Shown here: positions 56,343-64,000 of the stretch, in pieces | Layout: each line of letters opens with the position of its first letter | How positions within the stretch are numbered: position 1 is the stretch's first letter | Assembly: GCF_015776785.2 (NCBI RefSeq) | Contig: NZ_LFMD02000007.1 | Location: forward strand, 124,001-188,000 | Source of the DNA: Kitasatospora sp. SUK 42 | GTDB taxonomy: Bacteria > Actinomycetota > Actinomycetes > Streptomycetales > Streptomycetaceae | Length of the DNA: 64,000 bases | Direction of reading: 5' to 3' | Notes under the pieces: model-generated | What the model saw: only the letters and a program-made list of their open reading frames with translations | The model's database searches: none | What the model was told of the DNA's origin: nothing | Program-made: the position numbers and the translations under genes

Positions 56343-57296
56343 ATGACGGGCTGGACGGGTGTGACCTGGGACAGTTGGCGGGACGCCGACGAGATCCGCG
56401 CGCGGCTCGACGCGGGAGCCGACCCGGAGGACTGGGGGTTCGGTCAGCGGCCCCTGCACCGGGCCACGAAGTACGGTTCCCCCGAGGTCGTGGCCGAACT
56501 GGCGCGCCGGGTGACGGACGTGGACGCGCTGGAGGACGGGACGACGGCGCTGTGGGAGGCCGTCGTGTCGGACCGGCCTGGCAACGCCCGCGCCCTGGTG
56601 GCCGCCGGAGCCGACCCCTGGCGGCCCCAGCTCGGCGGCTGGTCGCCGGGCCGCCTCGCGCTCGCCGGGCCGGTCCCCGACCTGTTCCCCGTCCCCGACG
56701 GAGAACCCGGGCTGACGGCCGCCGAGCAGGCTGCCGCCCGCCAGGCCCGACAACTCGTGGCGGACCTGGGGGACTTCCACTACGACAACACCGGCCTCGC
56801 CTGCATTGCCGGTATCGACGCCGCCGAGGCGATCCGCCGTCTGGACGGCACGCCGGTGGACGGGGAGTTCATGGCGGACTTCCTCGACGACCCGTACGAA
56901 CACGACCTCGACGACCGCCTGCTCCTGGTCGGCGTCACCACCGTGCCCGGCGGCTGCGTCGTCACCCAGCCCTGGGGCTACACCCCGTCCACTCCTGGGG
57001 TGATGACCCGGCTGACGGCCGGCACCGTCGGCTACGGCATCTACGCCAACCCCAAGAGCGGCAACCAGGGCCGCATCGTCCGCGACGGCACCGAGGAGGG
57101 CTCGGGCCTCCACCCCGGCGGCGGGCCCCTCCCCGGCCACACCCACGAGGAGGTCTTCACCCACTACCTCTACCATCGCCGGGCCATCGCCTACGCCTGC
57201 GCCTTCGCGGGCCTCCGCCCCGTCGACGCCCGAGCCGTCACCGGGCCCGCCGACTTCTGGATACGCGTGCCCGACCTCGACTACTGGAAGCGCTGA
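56343..57296 (+). CDS. Ankyrin-repeat protein
   Basis: A 317-residue cytoplasmic protein. Residues ~18-100 hold about three ankyrin repeats (DEIRARLDAGADPEDWGFGQRPLHRATKYGSPEVVAELARR, ALEDGTTALWEAVVSDRPGNARALVAAGADPWR). The remaining ~200 residues (DFHYDNTGLACIAGIDAAEAIRRLDG, VTTVPGGCVVTQPWGYTPSTPGVMTRLTAGTVGYGIYANPKSGNQG) form a domain of unknown function seen with ankyrins in actinomycetes. It presumably mediates protein contacts. The ATG at 56343 has GGAGGGG 7 nt upstream. The region before it holds only the protease terminator. Confidence 0.8.
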   Translation: MTGWTGVTWDSWRDADEIRARLDAGADPEDWGFGQRPLHRATKYGSPEVVAELARRVTDVDALEDGTTALWEAVVSDRPGNARALVAAGADPWRPQLGGWSPGRLALAGPVPDLFPVPDGEPGLTAAEQAAARQARQLVADLGDFHYDNTGLACIAGIDAAEAIRRLDGTPVDGEFMADFLDDPYEHDLDDRLLLVGVTTVPGGCVVTQPWGYTPSTPGVMTRLTAGTVGYGIYANPKSGNQGRIVRDGTEEGSGLHPGGGPLPGHTHEEVFTHYLYHRRAIAYACAFAGLRPVDARAVTGPADFWIRVPDLDYWKR

Positions 57297-57381
57297 CCCC
57301 ACCCGACTGACGTAGAGTCAGTCGTCGGGCCGGCCCCCGGCCCTGCCCTGCCTTCGTCGGCCGAGTCGAGGAGACCCCCTG

Positions 57382-58617
57382 GTGACCACGGACGCCGCCC
57401 CCGTACCGGAACTGGCCCCCGAGGCCGTCGAGCAGTGGCGGGCCGAGGAGGCGCGGCTGGTCGACCTGCTCGCCCGGGCGCAGAGCGACATCGGCGGGAT
57501 CGCCGCGCTCCGGCTCGGCCCGACGCCGACGGTGCTGGTCACCGACCCGGCCGCGGTGCAGCACGTGCTCGGCCGCCACCCGGACCGGTACGTCAAGCGC
57601 TCGCACCGGGCCCGGATACTGGTCGGCGACGGGGTGCTCTCCGCCTCCGGCGAGGCCTGGAAGCGCCAACGGCGGCTGCTCCAGTCGCAGTTCACCGGCA
57701 CCGGGATGCGCCGCTACGAGCAGCGGATCGCGGCGGCGGCGCAGCAGACGGCCGAACGCTGGGCCGGGTACCTGCGCAGCGGGGAGGAGTTCGACGTCGC
57801 CGAGGAGATGCGGCGCTTCGCCCTGGACACGGTGTGGCGGGCGCTCACCGGGCTGCCGCTGGACGACCGTACGGACCGCGAACTGCGGTCCGTGGAGCAG
57901 GTGGTGGCCGTCATGTCGACCCTGCCCACCGACGCGGCCGACGCCCGGGACGCCGTCGCCGAGGACCTCGCCCGGATCGACGCCGTGGCGCACGCGGCGA
58001 TCTCGGCGGCCCGTACGGCGGACACCCCCGAGCCGGGCCTGCTCCGGGTGCTTCTGGACGCGGGCGAGCAACACCCCGAGTACACCGACCGGTTGATCCG
58101 CGACGAGCTGGTCACCCTGCTGGTCGCCGGGCACGAGACCACGGCCACCACGCTCACCTGGCTCTTCCTGCTCCTCGACCGCCATCCGGAGGCCCGGACG
58201 GCCGACCCGCTGACGCTGGTGAACGAGACGCTGCGGCTCTACCCGTCCGTCTGGCTGCTCCCCCGGTACGCCGCCGAGGACGACGTGGTCGCCGGGCACC
58301 ACGTCCCGGCCGGGACGGACGTGCTGGTCTGCCCGTACCTCACCCATCGCGACCCGGCCCTGTGGCCCGACCCGGAGCGCTTCGACCCCGCCCGGTTCGC
58401 CCCCGGCGCCACCCGCCCCGGCCAGGTCGGCGCCTACCTCCCGTTCGGCCTCGGCGCGCGCGCCTGCCTGGGCACCCAGTTCGCCCTGCGGGAGACCACG
58501 GCGCTGCTGGAACTGCTGCTCCCGATGGGGCGGTTGGATTTCCGCTCCCGGCCGACGGGCGCGGCGTACGGCATCACCGTCCGTCCGGACGGCCCGACGC
58601 CCGCGGTGCTGCGCTGA
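57382..58617 (+). CDS. Cytochrome P450
   Basis: A 411-residue P450 with all hallmarks: I-helix AGHETTATTLTW, K-helix NETLRLYP (ExxR), PERFDPARF and the heme loop FGLGARACLG with C362 as the iron ligand. The AGHETT I-helix and C-terminal layout are those of CYP110/CYP102-like bacterial monooxygenases acting on hydrophobic substrates. No ferredoxin or reductase is adjacent. In several PTM clusters a P450 is the last gene; this one is ~7 kb away from ftdA on the other strand, past unrelated genes, so involvement in PTM tailoring is speculative. The GTG at 57382 has GAGGAG upstream. Confidence 0.93.
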   Translation: MTTDAAPVPELAPEAVEQWRAEEARLVDLLARAQSDIGGIAALRLGPTPTVLVTDPAAVQHVLGRHPDRYVKRSHRARILVGDGVLSASGEAWKRQRRLLQSQFTGTGMRRYEQRIAAAAQQTAERWAGYLRSGEEFDVAEEMRRFALDTVWRALTGLPLDDRTDRELRSVEQVVAVMSTLPTDAADARDAVAEDLARIDAVAHAAISAARTADTPEPGLLRVLLDAGEQHPEYTDRLIRDELVTLLVAGHETTATTLTWLFLLLDRHPEARTADPLTLVNETLRLYPSVWLLPRYAAEDDVVAGHHVPAGTDVLVCPYLTHRDPALWPDPERFDPARFAPGATRPGQVGAYLPFGLGARACLGTQFALRETTALLELLLPMGRLDFRSRPTGAAYGITVRPDGPTPAVLR

Positions 58618-58787
58618 GCCTCCCCGGGCGGGCGGCCGCCCCGGGTGACGCATGGCCCGTCCCGGTCACCGTCCGGAGCCGTTAGGGGGACACCGCTCCG
58701 TTCACCGTGCGGTACGGGCCCTGTGCGGGCATCCGTCTCCCCCGTCGGCCCCTCCGTCCGAGTGGAGGGCGGTTTCGAGGAGACACC

Positions 58788-59297
58788 ATGGATGACGAGC
58801 AGGTCGTGCCCGCCCAGGACGCCGCGCTCATCGCGCTGCGGGAGTACGCGACACCCGACACCGCCCCGGCGGTGCACCGGCTGCTGTCCGAGATCGACCA
58901 GTCCGACCAACCCCTGACGCTGCCGCTGTCCTTCTACGGGGTGAAGGTGCTCGGCGACGTCATCACCGGGGAGGCGAACGTCAGCCTCCTCCTCGGCAGC
59001 GAGGCCGTCGGCTCCTTCTGGGTCCTGTTCTTCGTCCCCGAGGACGACACCGGCACCCTCCTCCCGCCGCCCTACGGCGAGCGGACCGACGGCACGGCGA
59101 TCCTCTTCCCGGGAGCCACCAGCGTCTTCTCCCCCGCCGCACCGACCGCCGACCACCGCGGCGGCTACAGCATCCAGCCGCCGAAGGTCCTCACCTACCC
59201 GGACGGCATGCTCGTCGCCGGCCACTGCGGCCTCGTCGGCGGCGGCACGCTGATGGGCAGTCTCGGCTTCCAGGTGACCCTGGGCCTGCAACCGTAG
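58788..59297 (+). CDS. Hypothetical protein
   Basis: A 169-residue protein I do not recognise. It has no signal peptide or membrane segment. Features: a helical N-terminus (DDEQVVPAQDAALIALREYATP), a beta-rich middle (ITGEANVSLLLGSEAVGSFWVLFFVPEDD) and a glycine-rich end (AGHCGLVGGGTLMGSLGFQVTLGLQP). Supported as a gene by GAGGAG 6 nt upstream of the ATG and by codon bias like its neighbours. It follows the P450 gene by 170 bp on the same strand. Confidence 0.65.
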   Translation: MDDEQVVPAQDAALIALREYATPDTAPAVHRLLSEIDQSDQPLTLPLSFYGVKVLGDVITGEANVSLLLGSEAVGSFWVLFFVPEDDTGTLLPPPYGERTDGTAILFPGATSVFSPAAPTADHRGGYSIQPPKVLTYPDGMLVAGHCGLVGGGTLMGSLGFQVTLGLQP

Positions 59298-59373
59298 GAG
59301 CGGCCGGCCCCGGACAGTGCCTAGGACGGCCCCACCGGTCTCGGCACCCCCACGACGTCCGGTGCGCCGCTTC

Positions 59374-59856
59374 TCATGCGGTGGCGCGCACCGTCAGGGC
59401 CTCGCGGCCCGGATCGGGTTGGGGTGGCAGGAACCCGTCGACGAGGTCCTCGCCGCTCAGGGCGGCGTCGACCCGGGCGCGGATGTGGGCGCTGGTGGTC
59501 GGGCAGTCGAGCGGGCGGTCGCGGCCGCAGTTCAGCATGTGGGTGAGGACGGCGGCGGCGTGCTGGAGGCGGCGGGCACGGGCCAGCATCTCCTCCCGCT
59601 GGGCGAGCAGCAGCGCCTGGCGCTCGTCCGCCTGCTCGCTGGCCAGCACGGCGGTGGTCCCGGAGATCGGGATCATTCCGTCCACGTGCCAGAGCTGGAC
59701 CAGGGCGAGGCGCTCCAGCGCCTCCCGGTCGTAGTAGCGGACCCGGCCCCGACGGGTGGTCGGGGTGACCAGGCCGCACTCCTCGTAGTAGCGCAGGGCG
59801 GGCACCGAGAGGCCGAAGGCGGCCGCGACCTCGGTGATCGAGTGGAGCTCTGCCAT
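59374..59856 (-). CDS. MerR-family transcriptional regulator
   Basis: A 160-residue MerR regulator. The winged helix-turn-helix is HSITEVAAAFGLSVPALRYYEECGLVTPTTRRGRVRYYDREALERL, followed by a coiled-coil (ADERQALLLAQREEMLARARRLQHAAAVL) and a C-terminal tail with two Cys (LNCGRDRPLDCPTT) that could bind a metal or sense redox state. The ATG at 59856 has GGAGAGG 6 nt upstream. Divergent from an MFS transporter gene, with a periodic repeat array in between that is its probable operator. Confidence 0.87.
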   Translation of the reverse strand: MAELHSITEVAAAFGLSVPALRYYEECGLVTPTTRRGRVRYYDREALERLALVQLWHVDGMIPISGTTAVLASEQADERQALLLAQREEMLARARRLQHAAAVLTHMLNCGRDRPLDCPTTSAHIRARVDAALSGEDLVDGFLPPQPDPGREALTVRATA

Positions 59857-59883
59857 CGGTGCCCTCTCCTCCGGGTCGCGGGC

Positions 59884-59940
59884 TTGCGCTCGAACGGGAT
59901 TGCGCTCAAGCGCGCTTGCGCTCAAGCGCGCTTGAGCGAG
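59884..59940. promoter_or_regulatory. Four-fold 16-bp-spaced repeat array, likely MerR operator
   Basis: TTGCGCTC(G/A)A begins at 59884, 59900 and 59916, and its related TTGAGCGAG at 59932: an exact 16-bp period. Units two and three are identical 16-mers (TTGCGCTCAAGCGCGC). The palindrome CAAGCGCGCTTG occurs at 59907-59918 and 59923-59934. The array starts 28 bp upstream of the merR start. Confidence 0.75.
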
Positions 59941-59945
59941 AACGC

Positions 59946-59959
59946 TTAGGCAAGCCTAA
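59946..59959 (+). promoter_or_regulatory. Iron-box-like palindrome upstream of MFS gene
   Basis: TTAGGC-AA-GCCTAA is a perfect inverted repeat 30 bp before the MFS ATG. Its TTAGG start and the following CTAAC fit about two thirds of the 19-bp DtxR/DmdR iron-box consensus. Suggests metal-dependent control of the transporter. Confidence 0.5.
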
Positions 59960-59989
59960 CTTCCCCTTGGAGCGAAGGGTCCACCGCCC

Positions 59990-61219
59990 ATGCCACCGAC
60001 CGCCACCACGGTCAGCACCGATGCACCAACCACCCCTGCCGCGGCCCGCACCGCGCGCGCCTCGGGAGCGCTGCTCGTCCTCGGCTTCGTCCTGCTCAGC
60101 CTCAACACCCGGGTCGCCTTCGGGCAGATCGGCCCGCTCGCCCCGGTCGCCGGCTGGGGCCCTGGCACCGTCACCGTGCTCGCCCTGATACCCCCGCTCT
60201 GCATGGGCCTGTTCGCACCGCTCGGCGCGCTCGCCCGGCGCCGCATCGGCGAGGAGCGCGGCCTGTTCTGGGCGAGCGTGCTGCTGGTGCTCGGAGCGGT
60301 GCTGCGCACGGCCGGGCTGCCCGGACTGTACGCGGGCACCGCGCTCGTCGGCGCCGCGGTGGCGGTGGTCAACGTGCTGATCCCGGTCTTCGTCCGGGCC
60401 CGGTTCGCGCCCCGGCGGATCGGCACCATGATGGGCGTCTACGCACTCTCCATGGGCGCCGGGTCGGCGGTCGTCGCCGCGCTGGTCGCGCCGGTCGCGG
60501 GTGCCTGGTCCTGGCAGGCCGCGATCGCCCTGGCCGTCGTCCCGGCGGTGCTCGCGGCGGCGGGCATGGCCCCGCAACTGCGGGTCGAGCGGAGGGCCGA
60601 CGTCGCCCCGGGTCCGTCCCCACGCCGACCGGTCGGCCGGACCGCGCTCGCCTGGAGCCTGACCGCCTACTTCGGCATCCAGACCCTGGTCTTCTACGCC
60701 ACCCTCGCCTGGCTGCCCACCATCCTGGTCGACGCGGGCCTCAGCCGGACCACCGCCGGCACCGACCAGGCCGTGATGATCCTCGGCCTCGCCGTCGGCG
60801 GCTTCCTCGCCCCCACCCTCGCCGCCGCCCGCCGCGACCAGCGCCCGCACATCCTCGGCGTGGTGGCGATCTGCGTGCTCGGCCTGCTCGGCGTCCTGCT
60901 CGCCCCCGCCTCCGGGGCACCCGTCTGGGCCGGTGTCCTCGGCATCGGCATGGGCGGCGGCCAGGCCCTGGCCGGTGTGCTCTTCACCCGCCGGGGCACC
61001 GACCAGGACCACGTGGCCGCCCTGTCCACCATGGCCCAGACCGGCGGCTACCTGATCTCCGCCACCGGCCCGGCCCTGTTCGCCGCCCTCCACACCGGCA
61101 CCGGTTCCTGGACGGCACCGCTGCTCACCATGGTCGGCCTGCTGCTCGCCGGGTCCGTTCTCAGTCTTCGCGCCGGACACGATGTCACACTCCCGCGCCG
61201 CGATCCGTCGGGGAAGTGA
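59990..61219 (+). CDS. MFS transporter, CynX/NimT-like
   Basis: A 409-residue protein with 12 predicted membrane helices. The N-terminal half has GFVLLSLNTRVAFGQIGPL and the MFS inter-helix loop LGALARRRIGEERGL; the middle loop MAPQLRVERRADVAPG separates two six-helix bundles. The N-terminal NTR motif is typical of the CynX/NimT (cyanate / nitroimidazole) branch. The substrate is unknown. A divergent MerR regulator and an iron-box-like site upstream suggest inducible or metal-responsive expression. GGAGCGAAGGG precedes the start. It is followed 34 bp later by an AhpD-like gene on the same strand. Confidence 0.87.
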   Translation: MPPTATTVSTDAPTTPAAARTARASGALLVLGFVLLSLNTRVAFGQIGPLAPVAGWGPGTVTVLALIPPLCMGLFAPLGALARRRIGEERGLFWASVLLVLGAVLRTAGLPGLYAGTALVGAAVAVVNVLIPVFVRARFAPRRIGTMMGVYALSMGAGSAVVAALVAPVAGAWSWQAAIALAVVPAVLAAAGMAPQLRVERRADVAPGPSPRRPVGRTALAWSLTAYFGIQTLVFYATLAWLPTILVDAGLSRTTAGTDQAVMILGLAVGGFLAPTLAAARRDQRPHILGVVAICVLGLLGVLLAPASGAPVWAGVLGIGMGGGQALAGVLFTRRGTDQDHVAALSTMAQTGGYLISATGPALFAALHTGTGSWTAPLLTMVGLLLAGSVLSLRAGHDVTLPRRDPSGK

Positions 61220-61253
61220 AAGCACCACTCGATCCCCGAGAGGAACCACCACC

Positions 61254-61745
61254 GTGGAAACCCGTACCCAGCTGCGCCCCCGCCTCGCGACGGACCCGAC
61301 CGAGCTCGTCCCCGAACTCACCGACGTCTCCGCCGCGTTGTTCCGGGCCACCGGCAACCACTCGATCCCCCGCACCACCATCAGCCTGGTCCAGCTGCGG
61401 GCGGGGCAGATCGTCGGCAGCACCTACCTGGCCGTCCTGCACACCGGATTCCTGCGCAAGGCCGGCGAGTCCGAGGAGCGCATCACCTCCGTCGCCACCT
61501 GGCAGGACTCCCCCTGGTTCACGGCCCCCGAACGCGCCGCCCTCGCCCTGGTCGAGGCCGTCCTCCAGCCCAACCCCGACGGCGAGCGGGTGTCCGACTC
61601 TCTCTACGCCGAGGCCACCGAGCACTACGACGACAAGGCGCTCACCACCCTCATGATCGCCATCGGCCAGGTCAACTTCTTCATCCCCGTCGCCCTCATC
61701 GCCAAGCCCGTCCCCGGCCGCGCCTTCAACGCCCCCTGGGCCTGA
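61254..61745 (+). CDS. Carboxymuconolactone decarboxylase/AhpD-like protein
   Basis: A 163-residue protein of the AhpD-like superfamily: all helical, with TGNHSIPRTTISLVQLRAGQIVGSTYLAVLHTGFLRKAGESEERITSVATWQDSPWFTAPERAALALVEAVL. The usual active-site CxxC is absent: the corresponding segment reads VGSTYLAVLHTG, so peroxidase activity by the standard mechanism is unlikely although the His remains. The GTG at 61254 has GAGAGGAACC upstream. It is probably co-transcribed with the MFS gene (34-bp gap). Confidence 0.82.
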   Translation: METRTQLRPRLATDPTELVPELTDVSAALFRATGNHSIPRTTISLVQLRAGQIVGSTYLAVLHTGFLRKAGESEERITSVATWQDSPWFTAPERAALALVEAVLQPNPDGERVSDSLYAEATEHYDDKALTTLMIAIGQVNFFIPVALIAKPVPGRAFNAPWA

Positions 61746-61755
61746 GCACCTCCCT

Positions 61756-61790
61756 CCGGGCCCGCCGGGCATCGCGCCCGGCGGGCCCGG
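61756..61790. terminator. Bidirectional terminator between AhpD-like and NmrA-like genes
   Basis: Perfect 15-bp stem (61756-61770 with 61776-61790) and an ATCGC loop, exactly filling the gap between two convergent stops. Confidence 0.88.
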
Positions 61791-61794
61791 CGGT

Positions 61795-62646
61795 TCAGTC
61801 CAGGAAGGCGCTCGCGTTGCGTGCGCACCACTCCTCGAAGCTCCGGGGCTTGCGCCCGAGCAGCCGCTCGACGGTGTCGGTGCGCAGCCCGACGGTGTCG
61901 GCGCGCACATGGGCGAACGCCTCGGCGATGACGTCGGCGACGGCCTGCGGCAGCCCGTCGGGGAAGCGCAGCCGGATCGCCTCGTCCGGTGTGTCGACCG
62001 CGCGGACGGCGATGTCGCGGCCGATCACCCGGGACAGGATCCGGACCTGCTCGACGATGGTGAACGCCTCCTCCCCGGTGAGGACGTACTCCTGGCCCTG
62101 GTGCCCGTCCTCGGTGAGGGCGAGCGCCGCGACGGCCGCCACGTCGGCCGGGTCGACCGGCGCGTGCCGCCCCGGGCCGACCGGGTCCAGGACGTACCCC
62201 TCCTCCCGGATAGTGGCCGCCCATTCGAGGGCCTCGGTCATGAAGCCGCCGGACCGCAGGACGGTGGCCGGTATCCCGGAGTCGCGGACGAGCTGTTCGC
62301 GCTCGTGGTGGTGGCGGCCCATCGCGGGCATGTCGTCGCCGGAGACGAAGCTGGACGACAGCAGCACGACGCGCCCCACCCCGGCCGCCCCGGCGGCGGC
62401 GACCGCATGGGCGGTGTGGGTGCTGTCGATGCCCGGTGTGAGCACGAACAGCGCCTCCACCCCGTCGAAGGCGTGCGTCAGCGTCGCGGGCTCGTCCAGG
62501 TCGCCGACGACGCGCTCGGCGCTCCAGGGCAGGTCGACGGCGCGGTCGGGGTCGCGTACGAGGGCACGGAACTCCGCGCCCCTCTCGTGCAGTTCCTGGG
62601 CGAGTTCACGTCCGATGGTTCCGGTGGCGCCAGTGATCAGGATCAT
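61795..62646 (-). CDS. NmrA-like NAD(P)H-binding protein (quinone oxidoreductase-like SDR)
   Basis: A 283-residue atypical short-chain dehydrogenase. The dinucleotide motif is at the very start (MILITGATGTIGRELAQELHERGAEFRALVRDPDRA). The domain layout, with VEALFVLTPGIDSTHTAHAVAAAGAAGVGRVVLLSSSF and the later YVLTGEEAFTIVEQVRILSRVIGRDI, is that of NmrA/QOR2-type proteins, which bind NAD(P)H as sensor or reduce quinones. No Tyr-x3-Lys catalytic pair is obvious. The ATG at 62646 has GGGGGA 5 nt upstream; the frame above it is not homologous. Confidence 0.87.
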   Translation of the reverse strand: MILITGATGTIGRELAQELHERGAEFRALVRDPDRAVDLPWSAERVVGDLDEPATLTHAFDGVEALFVLTPGIDSTHTAHAVAAAGAAGVGRVVLLSSSFVSGDDMPAMGRHHHEREQLVRDSGIPATVLRSGGFMTEALEWAATIREEGYVLDPVGPGRHAPVDPADVAAVAALALTEDGHQGQEYVLTGEEAFTIVEQVRILSRVIGRDIAVRAVDTPDEAIRLRFPDGLPQAVADVIAEAFAHVRADTVGLRTDTVERLLGRKPRSFEEWCARNASAFLD

Positions 62647-62760
62647 CAATTCCCCCAACACCGTTGGCTGTTCGGCGATTATCCCAGCCGGGGAAGCCGG
62701 GCGACAGGCGGCCCCGCCGAATGTCGACACCCGTCGCGGCCACCTGTACGCCCCACCTGA

Positions 62761-63018
62761 TCAGGGTGCCGAGTAGCCCAGGAGCGTCACGATGTTGCTT
62801 CCCGGGATGCCCGCGACGCACTGGTACTGGTCGAACTCGCCGGCGTTGAGACCGGCTTTGGCCGCCGCGATACATGCGGACATGGCGTTCGGCCCGTAGA
62901 AGGTCTGGCGGTAGGTCGGGGGGTTGAACACGGCCTGAGCGGCCGTGGCGGGAACCATGACGAGACCGGCGGCGATCAGGGTGAGGGCTGCGATACGGCG
63001 ACGCATCGATGCGGTCAT
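62761..63018 (-). CDS. Small secreted protein
   Basis: An 85-residue precursor. Residues 1-29 are a signal peptide (TASMRRRIAALTLIAAGLVMVPATAAQA). The mature part of ~56 residues has two cysteines (C49, C67) that could form one disulfide, and ends GIPGSNIVTLLGYSAP. I do not recognise a family. GGAAGG lies 8 nt upstream of the ATG at 63018. It stands alone: 115 bp from the NmrA-like gene and 272 bp from the exonuclease gene, both on the same strand. Confidence 0.75.
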   Translation of the reverse strand: MTASMRRRIAALTLIAAGLVMVPATAAQAVFNPPTYRQTFYGPNAMSACIAAAKAGLNAGEFDQYQCVAGIPGSNIVTLLGYSAP

Positions 63019-63290
63019 CACTTCGGCCTTCCTGTGACATGGAGCGTGGGTGGTTGATGGAGCCACTCGGAGCGGGGCCGGGCATGGCGGCTTTGCCGAT
63101 GGGCCGAGCCGTGCGGGGCGCCTCGCTGTCAGGCGTTCCGGGAAGCCGAACGCCCTGGCCGGGCTTGCTGATGTGAATGGTCCTTCGATCGCATTCATCT
63201 CAGCTAGCCCGGCTGGCGCACAGCATCTTCCCCGGCGACGAGCCACGTCAAGTAGCGTGCAACACACCGAGTTTGATCCGACTCCAGCAG

Positions 63291-63905
63291 TCAGAAGGAG
63301 TCCGCGATCGCAGGTGCCCCGGCGTTCCGGGTGAGGAAGTGCAGCAGGTTGACGAAGCCGCGCGCGTCGTCGATCGCCTTGTGCGTGTGCTCCACCCCGC
63401 CCAGCCAGTGCGGAGGCAGCTTGGTCGCCGAAAGGTCCGCAGCCGGCCGCCCGGTCAGGGCCACCGTGTACGAGCGCAGGCACAGCGCCGGCCCGTGAAA
63501 GAGGGGATCCTCCTCGTACGGGCCCTGGTGCAGTCCGTACGGGGTGAACCGACGCAGGTAGTAGTCGATCCATATGCCGTCGAGCGAGAGCGGCGCGGCA
63601 GCGAACGCCCGCTGCCCGGGCAGCGAACGGATCCACTCCACGTACCGGCTCATCACGTCGGCGATCGGTTCCGGGTTGGCCGTCGCGGCCTCCCACGTGC
63701 CCGGCTCGGAATCGAACCATTCCTTGGTGCGCGGGTTCGGTGCCGACCCGGGAAGGGGTTCGAGGACGGCCTCGAACTCGCCGAACGTCCGCCCGTCCAT
63801 CGTCGCGGCAACGGATGCGAACGACCTCATCGAATTCGGGCCCGCCCACGGACCATCGACCTCGATGTCGGTCACCACGTATGTCCAGTCGCTCAGTTCA
63901 GTCAT
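63291..63905 (-). CDS. DEDD-type 3'-5' exonuclease-like protein
   Basis: A 204-residue protein with the RNase H-like exonuclease pattern: motif I TDIEVDGP (D13, E15), motif II region AFAAAPLSLDGIWIDYYLRRF, and motif III HTHKAIDDARG, close to the HxxxxD of DEDDh enzymes such as oligoribonuclease or DnaQ. The polynucleotide substrate is not predictable. The ATG at 63905 starts the conserved part; the open frame to 63983 is not homologous. A 272-bp gap to the small secreted protein gene shows no feature I can name. Confidence 0.85.
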   Translation of the reverse strand: MTELSDWTYVVTDIEVDGPWAGPNSMRSFASVAATMDGRTFGEFEAVLEPLPGSAPNPRTKEWFDSEPGTWEAATANPEPIADVMSRYVEWIRSLPGQRAFAAAPLSLDGIWIDYYLRRFTPYGLHQGPYEEDPLFHGPALCLRSYTVALTGRPAADLSATKLPPHWLGGVEHTHKAIDDARGFVNLLHFLTRNAGAPAIADSF

Positions 63906-64000
63906 GCGGGCGACGGTACCGCACGGCCGGTTGAGCCGGATTGCCGTGCCGCCGAGCCGAGTTGGGAGACCCGGCTCGGCCACGCTCGGCGCGGTCAGGC

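Noticed and set aside
57382..58617. Treating the P450 as part of the PTM cluster
   Set aside because: It is on the opposite strand and separated by a regulator, a protease and an ankyrin gene; only a speculative link is reported.
1..64000. CRISPR arrays, tRNA or rRNA genes, complete IS elements
   Set aside because: None seen on either strand by reading; no short regularly spaced repeat array with unique spacers and no transposase-like protein in any frame.

Overview
The window is very GC-rich, with GGAGG-type ribosome binding sites and frequent GTG/TTG starts. Its gene content (SpoIIE-type phosphatase, polycyclic tetramate macrolactam cluster, BldD/XRE-type and MmyB-type regulators, many secreted enzymes) points to a chromosome segment of a Streptomyces- or Kitasatospora-like actinomycete. 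The genus is an inference; there is no rRNA or other marker here. About 40 protein genes are supported. No tRNA, rRNA, CRISPR array or complete transposase was seen.

Layout. 1-8.1 kb: the end of a SpoIIE/HATPase regulator, then a cobalamin/siroheme block on the minus strand (SUMT-siroheme synthase, a BluB-CobT fusion with a ~700-residue low-complexity front, and CobL). 8.2-12.2 kb: an acetyltransferase and the methionine importer metNIQ, whose leader holds an 8-codon Met/Cys-rich reading frame. 12.2-14.4 kb: an acetyltransferase, a sigma-factor remnant, a 174-bp MITE-like element and a universal stress protein. 14.6-20.7 kb: class II hybrid cluster protein with its reductase, a YbaK-type protein, a TOPRIM protein, a methyltransferase and ilvE.

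20.8-23.8 kb is the most unusual part. A uracil-DNA glycosylase-like domain fused to an arginine-type ADP-ribosyltransferase domain is encoded divergently from a macrodomain protein, followed by a DUF4180 gene. Writer and eraser folds of ADP-ribosylation sit on opposite sides of a perfect 21-bp palindrome. I know of no described system with this combination.

23.9-36.2 kb: RidA/LysR pair, a signal-peptidase-like protein lacking its serine, an MmyB-type regulator, a TetR/alcohol dehydrogenase pair with a perfect 28-bp operator-like palindrome, DUF1349 and DUF6159-like proteins, a secreted penicillin acylase-family enzyme, a threonine synthase-like enzyme and a secreted beta-propeller-like protein.

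36.3-50.9 kb: a polycyclic tetramate macrolactam (PTM) cluster on the minus strand, in the order ftdA-ftdB-ftdC-ftdD-ftdE. The iterative PKS-NRPS ftdB (KS-AT-DH-KR-ACP-C-A-PCP-TE) builds a tetramate polyene; two FAD enzymes and an MDR reductase close the carbocycles; a sterol-desaturase-type enzyme hydroxylates. ftdB to ftdE overlap and look translationally coupled. A TPR-type XRE regulator lies upstream.

51-64 kb: the XRE regulator, a secreted M4-M28-chitin-binding multidomain protease, an ankyrin protein, a stand-alone cytochrome P450, a hypothetical protein, a MerR/MFS pair with a periodic operator array, an AhpD-like protein, an NmrA-like reductase, a small secreted protein and a DEDD-type exonuclease.
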